Position numbers and translations under genes: made by a program | In this document: piece by piece, positions 38,761 through 47,539 of the stretch | Position numbering within the stretch: the first letter of the stretch is position 1 | Layout: the number at the start of each line of letters is the position of its first letter | From: Agapetus fuscipes | Taxonomy: Eukaryota; Arthropoda; Insecta; Trichoptera; Glossosomatidae | Direction: 5' to 3' | DNA: 64,000 nt | NCBI GenBank assembly: GCA_951799405.1 | Contig: OX637363.1 | Location: 8,866,001-8,930,000 of the forward strand | Notes under the pieces: generated by a model | Told to the model about the DNA's origin: nothing | The model's input: only the letters and a program-made list of their open reading frames with translations | The model's database searches: none

Positions 38761-39796
38761 GAACATAAGATGAAAATAAAAAAAAATGTCTACAAAATCA
38801 GAAGCGTCAGATTTTAGAACATCAACGATTATTTTGGCGCAATCATCAACCTTTTTTCTATCAAAATGACACAGTTCTATGTATTTCTGATGCATAGGAA
38901 AATTACGCGTAATCTGTATTTCTATAATTTTTTATTTGCCTTAGTATTCATGAAAAAAAGCTTCATATTTACACGATCACTGATTGTTTTTTTCACGATC
39001 ACTGATTGTTTCGCTTACCGAACAATTAAAAGTTTAAAGTACGAACACCGAGGCAACATTGTAAGTTAATCCATCGGTCTGGAAGGCTGGAAGGTTTTCC
39101 CTTCATACCCTCAAGTTTACAACTGAAATATAACGTTTTTCCGAATAAGCATATGAACTTAAACGCTCACTAGAGACGCTGTTTCAGTTTCAATGTATTT
39201 GAGTTTAAGTTTCATCGTTGAATTTTCTACTTGAGGTCCAGAACGCTGACGGGTGTCTAGTCTAATTAACCCAATACAGCAAACTTGGCCGATGTGGATA
39301 CAGTTCTAAGCCTTTAATGGATAATCTGAATTGATGGTTCATAAAATTTTGACGTGCTTAAGTGGTTTATTTTTAACATTGTACACAGCTGGCTGCTGAA
39401 ACTTTCAAATTTTCAAAACCTAAGAAAAAAAATCAAGCTTCTGAATTGATATGAAAGATTTACGAGTATGTAGGGTAAACAGAAAATCAGAAATACAACA
39501 AAAAAGTAATTTATCACACTTAATTCCTTGACGAATATATTGCTTACATTTAAATACGTTCATACGGACGTTTCTCGACTGTTCTTGATTTGATCTTGAG
39601 CGTCGTTCTACTATCGTGATTAGAATCACGTATGCAGTAATACTACCATACAATCGTGACAATATCATGGTTATCAAATAAGCGAGTCCGCCACAGCTGG
39701 TTTTTCAGATGGTCTTGCATGCAGCTTCTTATTTCATGCTCATTGAGACGTGTATTTGTTTCGTTCAGTTTTTTATTAGTATTCATCTAGAAATGG

Positions 39797-40295
39797 CTAT
39801 CCCGCTCCACAAAATTCAAGATGTACACTTTCATTGTTCGGCCAGTTGTGTTGTACGGATGCGAAGCCTGGAGTCTGACTCAGAAAAAAGATAAATCTCT
39901 CAAGGTCTTTAAGAACAAAATGCTTCGTCGCATTCTCGGACCTGAGTTTGAAGATGACAGGTGGTGTATCGGGACCAACGCGGAGCTGATGTCCGAGTTT
40001 CAAGACCCAAACATAGTGTCTGTAGTGAAATCAAAACGACTCCAGTGGGCGGACATGTAGCACGTGCAGAGGACTCCAGGATCATCAGAACTGTCTTGGA
40101 TGGTGCCCCCTCAGGTGTTGGACCACTCGGACGTCCCAGGATGCGGTGGGCAGACAACGTTGAAGCCGACGCCGAAGTTCTGGGAGTGACGGGACTATGG
40201 AGGGAAGCAGCACAAGACAGAGAGTCCTGGAGGATTGTGGTGCGGGAGGCCCTGAGCCTTCAAGGCTTATGAGCCGAAGAAAGTAAAAGTAAGTA
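39797..40295 (+). pseudogene. LINE-E ORF2 C-terminal fragment, one frameshift
   Basis: The frame contains RPVVLYGCEAWSLTQKKDKS and LKVFKNKMLRRILGP, then KRLQWA. A single missing base near 40053 shifts it to HVARAEDSRIIRTVLDGAPS, GRPRMRWADNVEADAEVLG and DRESWRIVVREALSLQGL. It ends TGAGCCGAAGAAAGTAAAAG with an AAGTA-type tail. It is the C-terminal tract of a non-LTR ORF2; RT is missing. The last 95 bases recur at 21057-21146. Confidence 0.82.
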
Positions 40296-40379
40296 AAGAA
40301 TTTATCTAGAAGAAACTAGTCGTGCCAGTCTCCTGAACCTTCGATTCGCTAATCTGGTATGCAAATTTAAAAAGTGCAT

Positions 40380-40660
40380 CACCTCTAATCCCGCTTCCAG
40401 GTGGGTGGCAGCGCAAGCAGGGAAGCGCCTGGCGTTCGCCGCACAGGTGGGCACATTTGTTCAGGGGGAAGCAGGGGGAGTAATGTTGTGGCGCTAATCA
40501 GGCCGCACAAGCCGGGCCGGGAACTCTGCGCTTAGACAAATGTTTGGATGCGGATCCGCTCGGGAACGGGGTAAGCCCGCGATTTGCGGAAACAACGTTT
40601 CCAAAAAAAATTCCAATATTTTAGTTTGAAATTTTTTGTAGTTTCGAACGTTAGAGTACG
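40380..40660. other. GC-rich island, not repeated in the window
   Basis: GC-rich sequence with two CAGGTG E-box words (40397, 40443), CGCTTCCAGGTGGGTGGCAG, GCCGGGCCGGGAACTC and CGGATCCGCTCGGG. No long frame with recognisable content is seen. A candidate host regulatory or exonic segment. Confidence 0.35.
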
Positions 40661-40704
40661 TGGGGTTTGCTTGTGTGTGTGTGTCCGCTTCTAGTATAAT
40701 GATC

Positions 40705-40900
40705 AAATAGATGCTAGAAGACCGGTCTGGTACAATCCACTACAGAATAATCTACAACAAGCAAGAATGGTCTCTTTCGTACCTATATAAGCGAGCCGCA
40801 ATGGTACAGAGGGCAGAGTCGATTAAAACATTGAGCCGTGAAATCGAAAGGCCAAGAGCTAGAAAAGTCAGCTTGTTCATCATAATCAGTCAGGTCAGGA
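40705..40900 (+). mobile_element. LTR-L2 family fragment
   Basis: CTATATAAGCGAGCCGCAATGG and AAAACATTGAGCCGTGAAATCG match the promoter and R-U5 part of the LTRs at 47070, 50320 and 58455. Both ends are missing. Confidence 0.65.
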
Positions 40901-41142
40901 TGACCGAACCTGTATAGGTACGAGGGTCGTATAATAGTCAAATACGGAACTAGTAAAAAAAGAAAAAAAAAGGCCTTACATTCGGTCGAAACATTTTAGA
41001 CGAATATGACAGAAAAAGAAGTTCTTTTACCTGTAACAAAAGAAAATAAAATATTAGTATTTAGCAATGTTGGCGCCTGTATTGAGCTTTAAAATTTATT
41101 ATTTAGATTTTTTCATTTATACTTCAAGGTATTATTTTTTTT

Positions 41143-41375
41143 GTTCCTTGATTTATTGCAAGGCTGACCCTCTAAATATTTTTTAAAAATGTCTGACTTT
41201 TATCAATTTTACCCCTGTTTCAGGGAAATTTAAGTTCATTGATATTTGAGTATTTATTTTGTAAGTAAAAGTACATGCAGCCATTTTTGCGAAATTAAAC
41301 ACATCTGCTTGTAGACATGTGTTAAATATGAATCTTAGATGTTCATGTATTTTCACAGCGTAGATTATATCTTCT
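41143..41375 (+). mobile_element. RTE1 LINE 3' UTR, old copy
   Basis: GTTCCTTGATTTATTGCAAGG to CACAGCGTAGATTATATC aligns with RTE1 at low identity (CCCCTGTTTCAGGGAA is kept). Confidence 0.65.
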
Positions 41376-41558
41376 AGTTTAATTGCAGTCGTCACTCAGT
41401 GGTGTAGTGTTTGATTTACCTATAAAAATTGAAACCTTCGAAGGAAAAATCTGGGGAAGGCGAACCATACGTCGCCTAAGAGTTTCATACTTTCAGGGTT
41501 TAAAGAGGCGCATAGATGTCTCCTCATTCTCTGAAACTCTGAGGATGGAAATCAACAG

Positions 41559-41765
41559 AGACAGATGACTGGCACACCAAGGCACTGCCTTTAAAAGAGC
41601 ATGGCGAACTGTAGAGACAGATGGCTGGCACAACAAGGCACTGCCTTTAAAAGAGGATGGCGAACTGTAGAGACAGATGGCTGGCACAACAAGGCACTGC
41701 CTTTAAAAGAGGATGGCGAACTGTAGAGACAGATGGCTGGCACAACAAGGCACTGCCTTTAAAAC
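41559..41765. repeat. 56-bp tandem repeat, 3.7 units
   Basis: Units start at 41559, 41615, 41671 and 41727 with AGACAGATGGCTGGCACAAC. Units 2 and 3 are identical by eye and unit 1 differs at a few bases. The sequence before (41383-41558) is open for 61 codons but not recognised. Confidence 0.92.
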
Positions 41766-41902
41766 ATGATGAAAGGACGAACGAATTTGAGAACCCTACA
41801 ATTTTCAATGAAGTTTAAACTTTCACTTTCATGTACTGTGATGTTAATAATGATCATTATATAGTTTTTATGTTCTTTCGGGTTTGAAAAATTTCTATTT
41901 GC

Positions 41903-42110
41903 AGCTCCTCCATCTGCCGACGTTCCGCTTTCACGAGCAGAAAGCATCCTCAAGGCGAGTTATCAAAGCACCGCGGCGGTCTCCGTTGTCTTCACGAACG
42001 CGCGGCCGCGACGCTTTGATATCTCGCCGCAGCGCTTTGATACTTCGCCTTGAGGATGCTTTCTGCTCGCGAAAGCAAAACGTCGGCAGATGTAGGAGCT
42101 GCAAATACAA
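41903..42110. repeat. Fold-back element with paired hammerhead-like arms
   Basis: CAGCTCCTCCATCTGCCGACG to the reverse complement CGTCGGCAGATGTAGGAGCTG gives arms of about 75 bases around a GC-rich loop (ACGAACGCGCGGCCGCGACG). Each arm reads TTGAGGA, a GCTTTC/GAAAGC stem, then GGAA or AAAA and CGTCGG, a near-hammerhead order. Confidence 0.8.
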
Positions 42111-42189
42111 CATGGTCAAACCTGAAAGAACACAAAAAATGATTTGTTAATTAAGTTTAACTTTTAGCTTCGCAGGGCATTTTCCAAAA

Positions 42190-42310
42190 GCCCTTCACGT
42201 CTGGTCCAAGGGATTTAAATGAACACGGGCGAGCATTAGAGTCCCTACATTACTGCGGCTGCTCCGGACAGGAGCGGTCGGAGGATATATGCAAATTATT
42301 GTCCGGCGGT
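42190..42310. other. GC-richer island with an octamer word
   Basis: GGAGGATATATGCAAATTATTG contains ATGCAAAT, a POU-type octamer, beside TGTCCGGCGGTCAGCCCGC. It is not repeated in the window, and no coding frame is recognised. 42311-42702 after it is AT-rich and featureless. Confidence 0.3.
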
Positions 42311-42878
42311 CAGCCCGCTTTTTATTTTTATTTTGGGCTTCAAAAAAAAAACTTCCTGAAGCAATTAAAGGATGACCACATGAAAAACAAAAAAAAAAGT
42401 GTTTTTTTTTTAACTGGGAATGCTAGGGAAAATCCATTGTCAAATCAACTCATCAAAATTGTATTTTGGGAAATTTGATATTTAATGCATATGGCTGATT
42501 AAATTTTAAAACGTGAAAACTCGATGAAGCACTAAGAGATAAATTTTGTATATTGCAAAAAGCTACTATAAACCAAACAATAGTTTGAATAGTTTGTATG
42601 ATAGAGATGAGGAGGTCGTATGAATTGAATTAAATTGTTGATTTTTTTGCAACAATCTGGCTAATATTATGAACTTTCTCATACATTTATTTTTCTGTTT
42701 TAGTAATCGTTCAGACATAACCGCGCGGTTAATCAAGCCGCGCGGTTACCGCAACCCAACCGCCAGAAAATAGAATCGCGCTGCTCCCGCGCGTTTCTAT
42801 TACTGTGGAGTCTTTACTTCGCGTTCAGTTGCGTTGCGGATACCGCGCGGTGAGCACGTCACTGTTCGTGAGTTCGCC

Positions 42879-43004
42879 ATGGATCGTTTCGACACTGAAC
42901 TATTTATTGATGAGCTTGGCCTCAAATGCGTTTCAGAGCATGAAATATCTTGCCTGATCAGTTCAATTAGTTCATCAAAAGATTTTATTGACATTCTCAA
43001 ATAG
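42879..43004 (+). pseudogene. Truncated MADF-like accessory protein start
   Basis: ATG in a GCCATGG context starts MDRFDTELFIDELGLKC, which resembles the first residues of MADF-domain proteins (FD..LFI.E). PIF/Harbinger elements often encode a Myb/MADF-type DNA-binding partner. After about 16 residues the frame runs into antisense transposase sequence and stops at 43002-43004. Confidence 0.4.
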
Positions 43005-43165
43005 TCAAAAAATTTGTTATCATACATTCTTAATTTGGGATATAACGTTACGAACTGACCATGTACTAGTCGGTCACGTAATATTGGATGCACCCAATAC
43101 CGCCTTTTTCTTTTCTTTTTTTTAAGGAGCAACCACAGTAAACACACTTCTTCGTCGACCTCCAT
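42917..43165 (-). pseudogene. Harbinger transposase N-terminal fragment
   Basis: 83 codons from an ATG: a Leu/Lys-rich start, then RRYWVHPILRDRLVHGQFVT, LYPKLR and NKFFDYLRMSIKSFDELIEL. RRYWVHP...R...G....LYP.L and F..YFRMS...F..LL are hallmarks of the region ahead of the DDE domain in Harbinger transposases. The catalytic part is absent. Confidence 0.8.
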
Positions 43166-43424
43166 TTAGAAACTGACGAATCGCATACTAACCGCGCGTG
43201 TCTGAATAGCATCACAATTTTGCGGTTTGAAACCGCGCGATTCGTAAACGCGCGGTTCCCGCCGTGTCTGAACTAGCGCTTAAGAGATAGAAATAAATCA
43301 ACTTCATTTCTGACTGCACTGAGTATATTTTAGAAGTCTACAGCCTACTTTGCAAAGAAATGCTGGTGTAAGCTGTTGTGAATATTTAAATATACTCAAA
43401 TTTAATTTATAAATTTACTTATGT

Positions 43425-43717
43425 GACTTGTAGGTTGGTATGCGGCTGACCACCCGTGCTGTAGACGATGGTTCACATTGCCAATGTTACCCCCACTAAC
43501 ATAGATCAGGGGTGATATTAACGACGTCACTCCTGTTTCAGGGAATGTCGGCAAGAGTTGCAGGGCTTATATTCATTTGAGATTTGATTTTTATATTGTA
43601 GGTGCACATGCGTCACGGGTTATCGTGAACTTATACATGTCTGCTTGTAGGAATGCGCTTAATATGAATCTTTAATGATATCCTTTTTTGCAGCTTAGAT
43701 TTAGATTCAGATTTATT
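43425..43717 (+). mobile_element. RTE1 LINE 3' UTR copy with partial duplication
   Basis: TGTGACTTGTAGGTTGG to TTTAGATTCAGATTT. The block between CCAATGTTACCCC and GTCACTCCTGTTTCAGGG is doubled in part (GATCAGGGGTGATATTAACG lies in inverse orientation between). Confidence 0.8.
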
Positions 43718-43729
43718 AAACTGAGTAAA

Positions 43730-44030
43730 ATCACAGTATCCCTAGATTCTAAAGACTCTAGGGGTCTATGACACTTGTTGTAGTGCCGCAGAGGTGTACG
43801 AGCTTGGTCGTCGCTACAAAGCGCCAATACTCAAGCAAGACCCAGTTGCTGTAAGGCTGGATGGACCTTTGGTGACCGGTCATTGGTAAAGGTTTATGAA
43901 TTTTTCAACCCAGCGAAGAGCACATTCGAAATATAAATGGTACATTTTTGTGCTCCGCCGGGATCCGAATCCACAACCTTCCATTTACGAGCCCGAAGTG
44001 TTGCCACTACGAACTACGGACCGGTCCAAG
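43730..44030 (-). mobile_element. SINE-A with 5S module at its 5' side
   Basis: On the minus strand: CTTGGACCGGTCCGTAG head with a small duplication (GTAGTTCGTAGTGG), a B box variant (GGATTCGGATCC), body to CCAAGCTCG, and the TACACCTCTGCGGCACTAC 3' module with its CTAGAGTC inverted repeat. Confidence 0.85.
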
Positions 44031-44032
44031 AT

Positions 44033-44098
44033 GCCAACGACACGCAGTGTACCTGAGCGGTTATCCATCCAAGTACTGTCCGCGCCCAATGTTGCTTA
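44033..44098 (-). rRNA. 5S rRNA 3'-half, SINE module
   Basis: On the minus strand TAAGCAACATTGGGCGCGG (box A region), GTACTTGGATGGATAACCGC (box C region) and GTACACTGCGTGTCGTTGGC are followed after four bases by the SINE-A head. The 5' half of 5S is missing, as expected for incomplete reverse transcription. Confidence 0.85.
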
Positions 44099-44159
44099 TA
44101 TATTTGCAATATATTTTTATTCAAAACTTTAAGCTTACCTACAGTACCTACAATGCATT

Positions 44160-44445
44160 TCTCACTTCACCTCTGTTGTCGAGACGTCCTGAATCTCTCT
44201 GGGAGTGAGGAGTAGTGCTTCGGTACTTAGGGAGTGACACAGGGAAACCGCAATGGGAAACGCTACAGTAGTACAGGCGATGCTAATTCCTCAACAATGC
44301 TCGGGGGGGCAGTTAACGGGGCCAGCCACCCCATAAATCCGAGCGCGCACACTAGCTCGGCTGTTCTCGCCGTTAAGACCGGAATGTCTCGGGCCCCGAA
44401 GGAGCAGGGTGACGGGGGTCGTGCCTAACCACGTCCAAGAAAAAA
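44160..44445 (+). other. GC-rich unknown segment
   Basis: CGGGGGGGCAGTTAACGGGG, GAGCGCGCACACTAGCTCGG and CTCGGGCCCCGAAGGAGC contrast sharply with the AT-rich surroundings. A 64-codon frame (44234-44428) is rich in Ser, Gly and Asn. It may be the 5' UTR of a non-LTR retrotransposon; no match within the window. Confidence 0.35.
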
Positions 44446-44504
44446 AACCAAGTGAAAACTAAAATTCGGTGTTTATTAGTCGGCGTATGGCCGAGCGGCT
44501 CATT

Positions 44505-44932
44505 AATCTATAATCTAAGCTGAAAATATAAATAAGAAATTATAAAAATTAAAAAAAAACACACAGAGTTTTATTTTCACAAATTAAGTATTTAATTCCA
44601 CCTCAAGTACTTTCGACTTATTCACGTCATTATCAATAAATATAAATATGAAACCCACTATATGAAAATACATATTTTAACATTTAAAGCTCATATCAAA
44701 TGCACGCTCACAAACAGACACGTGTCGTTCGCGCTTACAATAATGCTGAATGTGGGCTTACAAATAAAATCCAAACCGCAAATGAAAATAAAATCCAAAC
44801 CTCAAATGAACATACACCCTGCAACTTTTGGCGACCTTCCCTGAGACAGAGGTGACATTAGCAAAGTGAACCATTTTTTTACGGTTTGGGTGGTCAGTAG
44901 GTACCAACCTATAAGTCAAGGAAATCTCAATA
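44505..44932 (-). mobile_element. RTE1 LINE 3' UTR copy with Penelope-like insert
   Basis: AATCTATAATCTAAGCTG is separated from TTTAACATTTAAAGCTC by a single arm of the palindrome seen at 34573-34802 (44530-44655). The 3' UTR then continues to ACCTATAAGTCAAGG. AAATGAAAATAAAATCC is duplicated near 44765-44800. Confidence 0.8.
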
Positions 44933-44939
44933 ATAATAT

Positions 44940-45212
44940 TAGGATGATTTATTTGGTGAGCGCTGTTTTTGGGTGTATCACACCTCAAGAGTCCACTGCG
45001 AGCTGGGTCGTCGCTGTAGAAAGCGCCAATTCTCAAGCAAGACCCAGTTAGTTAGGTGACCGGTCCTTGATAAAGGTATATGAATTTTTCACCCAGCAAG
45101 GAGCATATTTGAGAATGTAAATGGTACTTTTTTTTTTGCTTCGCCAGGATTCCAACCCACAACCTTCCATTTACGAGTCAGAAGTGTTAACCACTAGACT
45201 ACGGATCGCTCA
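44940..45212 (-). mobile_element. SINE-A copy with ATT-type 3' module
   Basis: On the minus strand GCGATCCGTAGTCTAGTGG head, diverged B box (GGTTGGAATCC), body with a deletion around CTAACTAACTGGG, and a CCAAATAAATCATCC end. Confidence 0.8.
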
Positions 45213-45413
45213 AGTAAGCGTGTTTGAAATTAAAATTTCTCTGGTTGGTTTTTCGTCATACTCGTTTGAAGATAGCTTTAACCCTGGCACAATAGATGTC
45301 ATTGGGCGATTGTTCATTGATAATTAATCATAACAAAAATGGATGAATATTTATTCATCAATCATGTAAGTACATTTTATGGCCAGGCAAAATAGGTGAA
45401 AAAATTGCATTCC
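45213..45413 (+). mobile_element. SINE-C, old copy
   Basis: AAGCGTGTTTGAAATTAAAA, TTTAACCCTGGCACAATAG and GGCCAGGCAAAATAGGTG follow the order of the 1557-1817 copy. The head is largely lost. Confidence 0.6.
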
Positions 45414-45688
45414 TATTAGGATGATTTATTTGGTGAGCGCTGTTTTGTGTGTATCACACCTCAAGAGCCCTCTGCGAGCTTGGTCGTCGCTGTAGAAAGC
45501 GCCAATTCTCAAGCAAGACCCAGTTGTTGTAAGGTTGGATGGACCTTTCAGTGACCGGTCATTGGTAAAGGTTTATGAATTTTTCAACCCAGCGAAGAGC
45601 AAATTAGAAAATATAAATCGTATATTTTTTGTGCTCCGCCGGGATTCGAACCCACAACCTTCCCATTCAGAGTCCACAGTGTTCACTG
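45414..45688 (-). mobile_element. SINE-A copy, head cut
   Basis: On the minus strand the B box GGTTCGAATCC and body are intact. The head is truncated at CTGTGGACTCTGAATGGG, keeping the CTCTGAA anticodon-loop word of the Gln-like head. The 3' end is CAAATAAATCATCCTAAT. Confidence 0.82.
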
Positions 45689-45896
45689 ATTATAAATTTT
45701 CTTATAAAAATTAAAATATTCCTTATAAAAATTCCTCTTCACGAATTATAAATTTAAAAAATTTGTACGTCAAACCAAGGGTTTTTTTCTTAGATTATTA
45801 CTGTTTTTTTATTTGTACATACTTACTTAGTTAAAAACATGTTAATTTGTAGTATTTTTATGTTTTTATAGTATTCACTAAAAAAAAAACTCTGGA

Positions 45897-46000
45897 AAGA
45901 AAGTGCTTTCCGGAATCTGTTGCCATGGTCTATAAGAGCTGGAGCCTTCCGGAAAACATCACTCCAGCATCATCAGCCGGCCGTGTAAGCCTAAAAATCT
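45897..46000 (-). repeat. Module UR1, copy 3
   Basis: CTTTCCGGAATCTGTTGCC to CCGGAAAACATCACTCCAGC, then ATCATCAGCCGGCCGTG. On the minus strand the last part reads GGCCGGCTGATGATG, containing CTGATGA, a hammerhead core half, but no GAAA is placed to pair. Confidence 0.5.
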
Positions 46001-46027
46001 TACTCTAAAAAATAATATAAATACAGG

Positions 46028-46590
46028 ACTGTAACTGTAACTGTAACTGTAACTGTAACTCTGTCGCCATTCCGCTAGGGGTGGCCAGAGCCTCTGCAGA
46101 GTTGCCTCCATTTTTTCCTATCCTTACATACCTCCTTCAATTCATTCATATCCATCACCTTTTTCATGCATTTTCTTCTTTTACGCTCACTTTGTATATC
46201 CCATTCTTTCACAATCTCCTCAATCTGATCACTCCATACTTTTCTCGATCGTCCCTTCCCTCTTTTTCCTTTCACACTTTCTTTGTATACATACTTTGTC
46301 AGTCTATCATCATTCATTATTTCCACATGTCCAAACCATCTCATCACATTCTTTTGTACCTTAACTTTCACATCCTCTTTCAAATTACATTCTTTTTTTA
46401 CCCATTCATTCCTAACTCTATCCCTCAGAGTTTTTCCTGTCATGCTTCTCAAATGCTTCATTTCCACCGTACATACTTTACTCATTTCGCTATCGTTCAC
46501 TGTCCATGCTTCACTTCCATACAACAAAGTCGGTAACAATATGCCATTGTGTACCGCCATTCTCAGATCCATCGTCAATCGCTTGTTACA
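46028..46590 (-). mobile_element. LINE2 copy, ORF2 C-terminus with AGTTAC tail
   Basis: On the minus strand a long open frame ends in KDRKKWRQLCRGSGHP and a stop, then a short 3' part and (AGTTAC)n (plus-strand 46028-46057). It lacks the long RTE1 3' UTR, so it is a separate lineage with a short 3' end. Confidence 0.85.
46075..46578 (-). CDS. LINE2 ORF2 C-terminal domain, 167 codons
   Basis: The frame has LLPTLLYGSEAWTVNDSEMS, DRVRNEWVKKECNLKEDVKV, MRWFGHVEIMNDDRLTKYVY and KGRSRKVWSDQIEEIVKEWD, paralogous to residues 344-503 of the RTE1 frame. It covers the thumb-to-C-terminus part; RT catalytic motifs are missing by 5' truncation. The uninterrupted frame suggests a fairly young copy. Confidence 0.8.
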   Translation of the reverse strand: MTMDLRMAVHNGILLPTLLYGSEAWTVNDSEMSKVCTVEMKHLRSMTGKTLRDRVRNEWVKKECNLKEDVKVKVQKNVMRWFGHVEIMNDDRLTKYVYKESVKGKRGKGRSRKVWSDQIEEIVKEWDIQSERKRRKCMKKVMDMNELKEVCKDRKKWRQLCRGSGHP

Positions 46591-47065
46591 GGATTATTTA
46601 TATAAATATCGCTACAGGACTGATTTATATAAATATCCGTAACTAACTTTTAAAGACCTGCACCCTAATTTATAATTATTATCCACCTGGATCCATTCAT
46701 TACAATATACAGAGCAACCCTGAAGGGCAGTAGAGAAAACAGGAGCATCCCCGTCTCAAGGGTATAAGGGGGAGAACCTTGAAATAAAGGTACAGAAGAG
46801 GAATACAGCTCACCCCCGGTGTGCAAGGTGAAAAAGCGTATATACCCTGCAAATGTTAGATAAAATAGGGGTAGAAAAATGTACTTGCAACTTGGGGTAA
46901 TTAATTTGGAAGGGAAAATATTTAGGGAATTTTCTGTTTGTATACAGCGTGAGGGAATGGTTTTGATAAAGAAAAATGTCGTCTAAAACACAGGGTGAAA
47001 GTGAAGATGATTTTTTTAAACCGAGAGTTCTCACCCTGAGCATTCAAAAAAATTATAAGTATTAT
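46591..47065. other. Unannotated stretch
   Basis: ACAGGACTGATTTATATAAAT is partly doubled at its left edge. The rest (ACCCTGAAGGGCAGTAG, GTATAAGGGGGAGAACC) matches nothing else here and has no recognisable frame. Confidence 0.3.
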
Positions 47066-47069
47066 GAAA

Positions 47070-47335
47070 AGTATTGCTATGATTTTATTTGGGTTCTTTT
47101 AATCAAACTGCAATATATTTATTTTACACAATGCCGATTTAGAACGAACTGATTTTTAGCTCTTGGCTTATAGACTTCACGGCTCAATGTTTCAATCGAA
47201 TCTACCCTCTGTACCATTGCGGCTCGTTTACATAGGCACGAAAGGGACGATTCTTGCTTGTTCTAGATTATTCTATAGAGGATTATACAAGACACCTCTA
47301 TACTGTTCGATATAATTCTAGTTACGCATACCAAC
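47070..47335 (-). mobile_element. LTR-L2 family fragment
   Basis: On the minus strand it contains AAGAATCGTCCC, GAGCCGCAATGGTACAGAGG, AACATTGAGCCGTGAAGTC and the AATAAATATATTGCAGTTTG end. The terminal TG/CA are eroded. Confidence 0.65.
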
Positions 47336-47361
47336 AAACTACGAGCAAAGGCACATGTATT

Positions 47362-47535
47362 GTACTGTACTGTATCCTGCCACCGTTCCACTAGAGGTGG
47401 CCGGTACCTCCGCAGATGCGCCTCCACTTTGTTCTGTCCTTACAAATCACTTTCATTTCCTCAATATTCATCACCTTCATACATACTCTTCTCTTATTCT
47501 CACTCTGCAGGTTCCATTCTTGCGTAATCTCACTT
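47362..47535 (-). pseudogene. LINE3 (ACAGT-tail) ORF2 C-terminal copy
   Basis: On the minus strand the EWNLQSE-type, VMNIEEMKVIC-type and GGTGHLP-like end are followed by a TACAGTACAGTACA tail. Frameshifted. Confidence 0.7.
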
Positions 47536-47539
47536 ATAC

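Larger units (their letters stand above)
42703..43279. mobile_element. PIF/Harbinger deletion derivative
   Basis: Ends carry GTTCAGACA inverted repeats followed by CCGCGCGGTT words (42709-42728; 43225-43274 inverted). TTA flanks both sides (42700-42702, 43280-43282). Inside are the starts of two inward-facing genes, a transposase N-terminus on the minus strand and a MADF-like start on the plus strand, joined by a central deletion. Confidence 0.85.

Noticed and set aside
41559..41765. CRISPR-like array
   Set aside because: Units abut without spacers and the context is eukaryotic; it is an ordinary tandem repeat.
46081..46642. Plus-strand frames of 151 and 119 codons
   Set aside because: They are antisense to the LINE2 ORF2 C-terminus, which has recognisable protein motifs on the minus strand.
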